Assembly: GCF_001423085.1 (NCBI RefSeq)
Contig: NZ_LMNU01000013.1
Span: 1-35,908 of the forward strand
Length of the DNA stretch: 35,908 nucleotides
Source: Methylobacterium sp. Leaf125
GTDB lineage: Bacteria > Pseudomonadota > Alphaproteobacteria > Rhizobiales > Beijerinckiaceae
Direction of reading: 5' to 3'
Below are positions 31,297 to 35,908 of this stretch, in pieces (the first letter of the stretch is position 1; each line of letters opens with the position of its first letter). Below the pieces are notes generated by a model. That model made no database searches. It saw nothing but the letters and a program-made list of their open reading frames with translations, and had not been told where the DNA came from. Position numbers and translations under genes: made by a program.

Positions 31297-32232
31297 TTAG
31301 GCGGCGGAGGCCGTCGTCATGGCCCGCTCCAGGAACGCCGCCGCGTTCGCGATGGCCTCGCGCCCTTCGGCCAGCTCGGCATGGAACATGTGCCAGACGT
31401 GGAACATGCCCGGCCAGACCTCCAGCGAGACGCGCACGCGGTTCTCGCCGAGATGCGCGGCGAGCCGGATGGCGTCGCTCAGCATCAGTTCGCCTTCGCC
31501 GATCTGCACCAGGATCGGCGGCAGGCCGCGGACATCCGCGAAGACCGGGGATGCCTCCGGGCTGTTCGGCAGAGCGCCGCCCAGGAAGGTCCGGGCCATC
31601 AGGTCGAGGCCCGCCTTGGTGTTCAGCAGGTCCAAGCCCTCGCGATTGACCATCGACGCGCCGGTGTGCTCGAGGTTCGCCCAGGGCGAGAGGGCCGCCC
31701 CGCCGGCCGGCAGCTTCACGCCGGCGTTGCGGGCCATGACCATCACCGAGACCACCATCGCCCCGCCGGCCGAGTCCCCGGCGAAGGTCACCGATGCCGG
31801 ATCCTGCCCCTGCGCGATCAGCCAGCGGTACGCTGCGAACGTATCCGCGATCGGAACGGGGAACGGGTGTTCCGGCGCCAGCCGGTAATCGGGCAGGTAG
31901 ACGCGCGCCTTCAATGCCGTGGCGAACGCCGCGGCCAGCCCGTGATAGCCGCCCGGTCCGCCGACGATGTAGGCCCCGCCGTGGATGTAGAACAGCACGC
32001 GGTCCCCCTCGACCTGCGCCGGCGTGATCAGTCTCGCCGGCACGCCCCCCATGTCGACCGGCTCGATCCGCATTTCGGCCGGGGTCGGATGCTCGGCCAT
32101 CGTGCGGATGTACGACCGGCGGATGTCGTCGAGCGTCACCGCCGTGTTCTGCCCCAGGATGACGGGGGCGAGGTCCCGCAGGCTTTCGGCCCATTGATCG
32201 AGACGGTGACGCACGGTGTCGTTGAAGGTCAT
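31297..32232 (-). CDS. Alpha/beta hydrolase of the hormone-sensitive lipase family
   Basis: A 311-residue carboxylester hydrolase without a signal peptide. It has HGGAY (84-88), the HSL-type oxyanion motif, then the nucleophile elbow GDSAGG (152-157, Ser154), the DYRLAPEHPFP block (115-125) and a catalytic His278 in PGMFHVWHMF. The acid position reads GEGELMLSD (245-253), with Glu where many members have Asp; Asp253 is the alternative. Short-chain esters are the usual substrates of this family. It is divergent from a LysR gene 97 bases away, which probably controls it. Start ATG 32232 gives the expected N-terminal cap helices; a longer open frame upstream is a shadow of the LysR gene. Confidence 0.9.
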   Translation of the reverse strand: MTFNDTVRHRLDQWAESLRDLAPVILGQNTAVTLDDIRRSYIRTMAEHPTPAEMRIEPVDMGGVPARLITPAQVEGDRVLFYIHGGAYIVGGPGGYHGLAAAFATALKARVYLPDYRLAPEHPFPVPIADTFAAYRWLIAQGQDPASVTFAGDSAGGAMVVSVMVMARNAGVKLPAGGAALSPWANLEHTGASMVNREGLDLLNTKAGLDLMARTFLGGALPNSPEASPVFADVRGLPPILVQIGEGELMLSDAIRLAAHLGENRVRVSLEVWPGMFHVWHMFHAELAEGREAIANAAAFLERAMTTASAA

Positions 32233-32329
32233 GTCGCGGGCTCCTGATGGCGTTGATCCGTTCACCTCCCCGTTATACGCCGGTGATTGGCGACGGGGCG
32301 TCGACACTGCGGGGGAGCGGCAACGCCGC
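32233..32329. promoter_or_regulatory. Divergent promoter region, esterase and LysR gene
   Basis: Only 97 bases separate the two divergent starts, so the promoters and any LysR site overlap. I see no convincing -35/-10 pair or T-N11-A box; GGGGGAG lies about eight bases before the LysR start. Confidence 0.35.
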
Positions 32330-33217
32330 ATGGCACCGGGCAACATCAACGACATCGTCGCCTTCGTCGCGGCCGCCGAGGCGGGCAGCTTCGTCGGCGC
32401 GGCGCGGGCCCGCGCGATGACGCGGTCGGGGATCGCCAAGAGCGTCGCCCGTCTCGAGGACCGTCTGGGTGTCCGCCTGTTCCACCGGACGACGCGCAGC
32501 CTGGGGCTGACCGACGACGGCCGCGCGTTTCTCGATCGCTGCACGCAGATCCTCGCCGACCTCGAAGCGGCGGAAACGTCGATGTCCGATGGCGGCGGGG
32601 AGCCGCAGGGCCTGTTTCGCATGACCGCGCCGATGACGTTCGGCCGCGTCGTGATCCTGCCGCTGCTCAACGACTTCCTCGCCTGCTGGCCCCGGCTGAA
32701 GGCGGATGTGAGCTTCACCGATCGGGTCAGCGACCTCATCGAGGACGGGATCGACCTGGCGATCCGGATCGGCGAGCCCCGCGCGAACAGCCGCCTCATC
32801 ACCCGGACGCTGACCCAGCAGCACGATCTGGTCGTCGCCAGTCCCGCCTACCTGGCGACCCGTCCGGCGCCGCAGCATCCCGACGATCTGGCGGGGCATG
32901 ACTGCCTGAATTACGTCAGCGCCGGGCAGAGGCGCCCGTGGCGCTTTACGGTCGAGGGCAGGACCGTCGCGGTCACACCGCGCGCCCGCCTGTCGCTCGA
33001 CAGCGGCGAGGCGCTCCGCGACGCGGCGGTCTCCGGGGCGGGACTGGCGTTCCTTCCCGGCTATGTCGTCGAACGCGACCTGGCCGAGGGCCGGCTGGTG
33101 GCGCTGGTCACGGACCATGCCGCGCCGCCGGTGCCGATCAGCCTCATCTATCCCAGCCGCCGCCATCTCGCCCCGAAGGTCCGCCGCTTCATCGATCTGC
33201 TGGTACGGGCCGTCTGA
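32330..33217 (+). CDS. LysR-family transcriptional regulator
   Basis: A 295-residue regulator. The HTH is at residues 5-63 (FVAAAEAGSFVGAARARAMT, then RSGIAKSVARLEDRLGVRLFHRTTRSLGLT), a standard DsdA/AaeR-like LysR N-terminus. The effector domain begins near 95 (LFRMTAPMTFGRVVILPLL) and contains LATRPAPQHPDDLAGHDCLNY and the GLAFLPGYVVERDLAEGRLV block. The gene is divergent from the HSL-type esterase, the normal layout for a LysR regulator and its target. Start ATG 32330 gives the complete HTH. Effector unknown. Confidence 0.92.
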   Translation: MAPGNINDIVAFVAAAEAGSFVGAARARAMTRSGIAKSVARLEDRLGVRLFHRTTRSLGLTDDGRAFLDRCTQILADLEAAETSMSDGGGEPQGLFRMTAPMTFGRVVILPLLNDFLACWPRLKADVSFTDRVSDLIEDGIDLAIRIGEPRANSRLITRTLTQQHDLVVASPAYLATRPAPQHPDDLAGHDCLNYVSAGQRRPWRFTVEGRTVAVTPRARLSLDSGEALRDAAVSGAGLAFLPGYVVERDLAEGRLVALVTDHAAPPVPISLIYPSRRHLAPKVRRFIDLLVRAV

Positions 33218-33499
33218 CGGGGTTCAGGGCGTCGGAACGGGTGATGGCGGCCTGAAACCGCCTCCTTGCGCGTCGCGAAGGGTCCGGGCCGGCACTGGAT
33301 CGCCGAAGCGGTCCTGCCGGCCGCCGCCCCGGTCAGGATCGCCGCGACGACCATCCCGGTCTTGCCGGCAAACCCGAGCCGTTGTTCGTCGTCAGCGGAT
33401 CTGGGGCCGTCTGCGGCGTTCAGCAGCGGAGGCTCCGGTCACTTTGGGGCGAGAGGTTCGGCAGCCTGCGGGCGCGGGGCGTCCAACGCGGGAGGGTGG
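33218..33499. other. Non-coding or decayed stretch
   Basis: About 280 bases between the LysR stop and the transposase remnant. No frame reads as a known protein. It may be the eroded 5' part of the same insertion sequence, but I cannot align it. Confidence 0.35.
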
Positions 33500-33840
33500 T
33501 CCTCGACGACACCGCCCTGCGCGCACCATGCGGCGGCTGGGGCTGCCGGACCGCTGCGACACCAGCCACGCCTTTCGCGAGCACATCCGGAACCTGGGCG
33601 CGCGGCCCGCGATCCCACCCCGGCCCCACGCGGCGGCCGCCGCTTGCCCGGACGGGATCGACGACAACCGCTGTCAGGTCGCGCGCCCCTGGGTCGGGCT
33701 CGAAGAGTGGCGCGCCCGCGCGCCCCTGGGCCGGGCTCGAAGAGGGGCGCGCCCGTACCACCCGATCCGAGACGACCGCCGCCAGCGTCATGGGCGCCCT
33801 CTGCCGCGCCGCAGCCCGCGATGGGACCACGCGATGACAG
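33500..33840 (+). pseudogene. Decayed IS5-type transposase, C-terminal part
   Basis: In one frame 33530-33717 reads LPDRCDTSHAFREHIRNLGA, then RPAIPPRP and DDNRCQVARPWVGLEEWRA. This matches the C-terminal catalytic region of IS5-group transposases (ADKGYDT..FR..I..LGA.PAIPP ... N..VERLW.RLKEWRAVATRYEKTA). The match continues in another frame from 33735 (GLEEGRARTTRSETTAASVM, then GALCRAAARDGTTR and a stop). A 37-base tandem duplication (33681-33754) produces the shift: removing one copy restores one continuous frame. Several conserved residues, including the glutamate expected in VERLW, are lost, so the copy is old and inactive. I see no terminal inverted repeats. It marks the left edge of a compositionally different segment. 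Confidence 0.7.
33681..33754 (+). repeat. 37-base tandem duplication in the transposase remnant
   Basis: Units at 33681-33717 and 33718-33754, both starting GCGCGCCCCTGGG and ending GGCGCGCCC, differ at two positions. Because 37 is not a multiple of three the duplication shifts the reading frame of the transposase. Confidence 0.9.
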
Positions 33841-33843
33841 ACC

Positions 33844-34203
33844 CTAGTCGAGCGGGGCCTGGGCTGGGTCACCGACGATCTCACCGTCAGGCAAGGCGCT
33901 CGCTTCCCAGCGCTCGCGGCGGGGTTCGATGCCCCGGCGCGGCGACGCGCAGCCATCGCAGATCGACGAGACGGCGCGGCGCGTCCGCGTCGCGATCCTT
34001 CGATCGAAGGCGTCCATCACCGCCACCGACTTGGCATGCGCCTCCTCGAGCGAGCCGTCGGCCCTGGCAGGATCGGTCTCGCCCGGTGTCCCCGTCGCGC
34101 TTTGAAGCGGCAGTTGGACGCGACGGGTCGATGGCCGAGCCGCAGCATCCGGGGCAGCGCCACAGGTGAGGATGATCAGCAGTAAGACAACGACACGGAG
34201 CAA
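33844..34203 (-). CDS. Small exported protein, 119 residues
   Basis: Starts at a TTG (34203) with AGGA about 10 bases upstream; no ATG in frame would keep the signal peptide. The N-terminus LRVVVLLLIILTCGAAPDAAA is a clear signal peptide with cleavage near AAA/RPS. The mature part is polar with an acidic helix (DGSLEEAHAKSVAVMDAFDRR) and one CxxC (ICDGCASP, about residues 81-84) that could bind metal or form a disulfide. I do not recognise a family. The gene ends four bases beyond the transposase remnant, on the opposite strand. Codon use is host-like. Confidence 0.55.
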   Translation of the reverse strand: MLRVVVLLLIILTCGAAPDAAARPSTRRVQLPLQSATGTPGETDPARADGSLEEAHAKSVAVMDAFDRRIATRTRRAVSSICDGCASPRRGIEPRRERWEASALPDGEIVGDPAQAPLD

Positions 34204-34702
34204 ATCGAGAGATCCTGGACCGCCGCCGTATTGATCGGCATCTGAGCCAAACCAAGGCCGACCTGCGACGCGGCGCGATACCTGAGCCGAGATGTCCTCG
34301 TCATCCGACTTCCGGTCGACGAATCCTGGCTTCAGCGGCGGGAGAACTCAGTTGCCGAGGCGAGATCGCCCGCGGACACCGCGACCCACCTGCGAAAGGA
34401 ATCATTAAGCACATATCGGTTCTCATGAAGACTTCCGACGCAATGCCCGCCACGGCTGTGATATGCTCAACGCCCACCAAGACAGCAACGCGGCTACACC
34501 TGCACCCAAATTGGGTGACGCGCGGCCGACACACTCTTGCGAAGAATAATTAAAGCATGGTTTGGGAGGTGCACTTCCATGCCAACATGCTGAGCACGTC
34601 GGTCAGCACGCGCGCATGTCCGGGCATCGTTCGGGTGTCGGCCGGACGTGAGCAGCCACAAGAAACGTTCAAAAGCCAAAATTATATTGGTTGGAGGGGA
34701 AA
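34204..34702. promoter_or_regulatory. Lower-GC regulatory region upstream of the serralysin-type gene
   Basis: About 500 bases with no credible gene; small frames on both strands have no family resemblance. GC content drops from about 34380 on. It contains a near-perfect palindrome (34503-34517) and an AT-rich stretch (34665-34692) just before the protease ribosome binding site. TTGCGA at 34538-34543 is a possible -35 without a clear partner. The length of the region suggests regulated expression. Confidence 0.4.
34503..34517. promoter_or_regulatory. Palindrome upstream of the serralysin-type gene
   Basis: CACCCAA-A-TTGGGTG: two seven-base arms around one central base, 186 bases before the start codon. 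The symmetry is typical of a dimeric repressor site. Identity of the regulator is unknown. Confidence 0.5.
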
Positions 34703-35881
34703 TTGGGGAATACGTCTGCGTCTGTCTTCGCAAGCGGCAATCAAGATGTCGACGGATTGCTATCGGGGGTGCGCTGGGCGAACCCCCAAATCACGTTCAG
34801 TTTTCCGACAGACCCTGCTCAGTACCAATATAGTGGCGAGAAGAACAACAACTTCGAGGCGTTCAGCGCTTGGCAGCAGGAGGCTGTCCGGAGCACCTTG
34901 AGCCACATTGCTTCGGTCGCGAATGTCAGTTTCACCGAGGTGGCTGGCGGGGCCGGCGATTTGCGCTTTGCGATGTCGGATACGCCCTCGACCGCGTGGG
35001 CCTACTATCCGGGCAATACCCCCCAGGCCGGCGACAGTTGGTATGGAAACACGAATGGGTGGTACGATCATCCAGTCGTCGGAAATTATGCTTTTTACTC
35101 CATCGTTCACGAAATTGGGCACGCGCTCGGCCTGAAGCACGGTCACGAGACCGATAGCTTCGGCGCCATGACCTACGACCATGATTCCAGCGAATATTCG
35201 CTCATGACCTACAATTCCTATGTCGGGTCTGATGGAATGTACGCCTACAACGAGGCCAATGGCTTTCCTCAATCGCTGATGATGTACGATATTGCAGCGC
35301 TGCAATACATGTACGGAGCGAATTATAGCGTCAACGCCGGCGATAACGTGTACCAGTGGAGCCCCGATACAGGCCAGCTCTCGATTGACGGAAACGGGTT
35401 TTACGTGCCGTCGCAAAACCGCTTGTTCATGACGGTTTGGGATGGCGGAGGACATGATACATACGACTTCTCAAATTATGGTACGGACCTAAGTATCGAT
35501 CTGTCCCCCGGGGGATGGACGGTGACCTCCGCTGGTCAGTTGGCCCTGCTCGGTGCCGGCCATTACGCGGTCGGCAATATTGCCAATGCGCTCCTCTATG
35601 ACGACAATCTGGCGTCGATCATCGAGAATGCCATCGGCGGCGCAGGCAACGATACGATCGTCGGAAATCGTGTCGACAATGCCTTGGCCGGCGGTTCGGG
35701 CAACGACACGCTGAATGGCGGCGCCGGAGCCGACCGGATGTATGGCGGCTTCGGCAACGACACCTTCGTGGTCGACAATGCCGGCGACGCCGTCATCGAG
35801 TACACCAACCAGGGCAGCGACACCGTCCTCGCCTCGATCGCCTACGCGCAACACCCTGGCCAACATCCTCACCGGCAATGA
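34703..35881 (+). CDS. Serralysin-type RTX metalloprotease, frame ends early
   Basis: A zinc endopeptidase of family M10B, normally secreted by a type I system with a C-terminal signal. The zinc site HEIGHALGLKH is at 136-146, the Met-turn SLMTYNSY at 166-173, and a propeptide-like N-terminus GNQDVDGLLSG at 12-22. Four calcium-binding RTX nonapeptides lie at 312-320 and 330-356 (GGAGNDTIV, GGSGNDTLN, GGAGADRMY, GGFGNDTFV). I start at TTG 34703 because GGAGGGG precedes it and it gives the usual MGNTSAS-type N-terminus; a TTG at 34691 is possible. The frame ends at 35879-35881 after an aberrant QHPGQHPHRQ, while the +1 frame continues as RTX-linker sequence, so the gene is frameshifted or has an internal deletion. 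The first two thirds use relaxed codons unlike the rest of the window. Probable exporter: the genes at 728-3831. Confidence 0.85.
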   Translation: MGNTSASVFASGNQDVDGLLSGVRWANPQITFSFPTDPAQYQYSGEKNNNFEAFSAWQQEAVRSTLSHIASVANVSFTEVAGGAGDLRFAMSDTPSTAWAYYPGNTPQAGDSWYGNTNGWYDHPVVGNYAFYSIVHEIGHALGLKHGHETDSFGAMTYDHDSSEYSLMTYNSYVGSDGMYAYNEANGFPQSLMMYDIAALQYMYGANYSVNAGDNVYQWSPDTGQLSIDGNGFYVPSQNRLFMTVWDGGGHDTYDFSNYGTDLSIDLSPGGWTVTSAGQLALLGAGHYAVGNIANALLYDDNLASIIENAIGGAGNDTIVGNRVDNALAGGSGNDTLNGGAGADRMYGGFGNDTFVVDNAGDAVIEYTNQGSDTVLASIAYAQHPGQHPHRQ

Positions 35882-35908
35882 CGCCGCCAACACCCTGTCG
35901 GGCGGCGC
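35850..35908 (+). pseudogene. Continuation of the RTX protease in a shifted frame, cut by the window edge
   Basis: From 35850 the +1 frame reads NTLANILTGNDAANTLSGG and runs off the window. This is typical RTX-domain linker sequence, expected after further linker residues that are missing here. It shows that the protease coding region goes on beyond the early stop of the main frame. Confidence 0.75.

Noticed and set aside
33148..33354. Minus-strand 68-codon frame with a hydrophobic start
   Set aside because: It ends inside the LysR gene and has no ribosome binding site; the hydrophobic start is short and not enough support.
34301..34733. Two small minus-strand frames in the protease leader
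   Set aside because: Relaxed codons, no family resemblance and no ribosome binding site; better explained as regulatory DNA.

Overview
The window looks like chromosomal DNA of a high-GC alphaproteobacterium, most likely a Methylobacterium or Methylorubrum-type member of the Hyphomicrobiales. This rests on very strong G/C bias at third codon positions in nearly every gene, two small DUF6894-type proteins (a family I know mainly from this group), a long PutA without the N-terminal DNA-binding domain, and several very small exported or membrane proteins. The placement is inference. I see no rRNA, tRNA, CRISPR array or intact insertion sequence.

Layout. 1-727 has no convincing gene and leads into a two-gene type I secretion operon (728-3831: ABC exporter and HlyD-type adaptor) that ends in a repeat-derived hairpin. 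After a small DUF6894 gene comes a five-gene minus-strand operon (9401 down to 4894): substrate-binding protein, permease and ATPase of a nitrate/sulfonate-type importer, then a polysaccharide-deacetylase-fold hydrolase and an alpha/beta hydrolase. A divergent LysR regulator starts at 9528. A 374-residue membrane protein and a membrane diguanylate cyclase follow. The minus strand then carries an SbcC/YhaN-like ATPase and its SbcD/YhaO-like nuclease (13537-18300), followed upstream by putA (18455-22198). A PAS plus HTH regulator is divergent from putA.

From 23.5 to 31.1 kb the window is a patchwork of small genes around an arginase and an unusual DNA topoisomerase III. The small genes include several exported, membrane or Cys-rich proteins of 42-102 residues. 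Next are a hormone-sensitive-lipase-type hydrolase and a divergent LysR regulator.

The right end (about 33.5-35.9 kb) differs: a decayed IS5-type transposase fragment, a small exported protein, about 500 bases of lower-GC non-coding DNA, and an RTX metalloprotease of the serralysin family whose first two thirds have relaxed codon use. The protease frame breaks near 35850, inside the RTX region. The type I secretion genes at the left end are the kind that export serralysins, so the two ends may work together although they are about 31 kb apart.

Metabolically, arginase (arginine to ornithine and urea) and PutA (proline to glutamate) fit amino-acid catabolism. The five-gene operon looks like import plus hydrolysis of a small amide, ureide or ester whose identity the sequence does not reveal. 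A recurring oddity is short tandem duplications (6-37 bp units) at gene junctions and gene ends.
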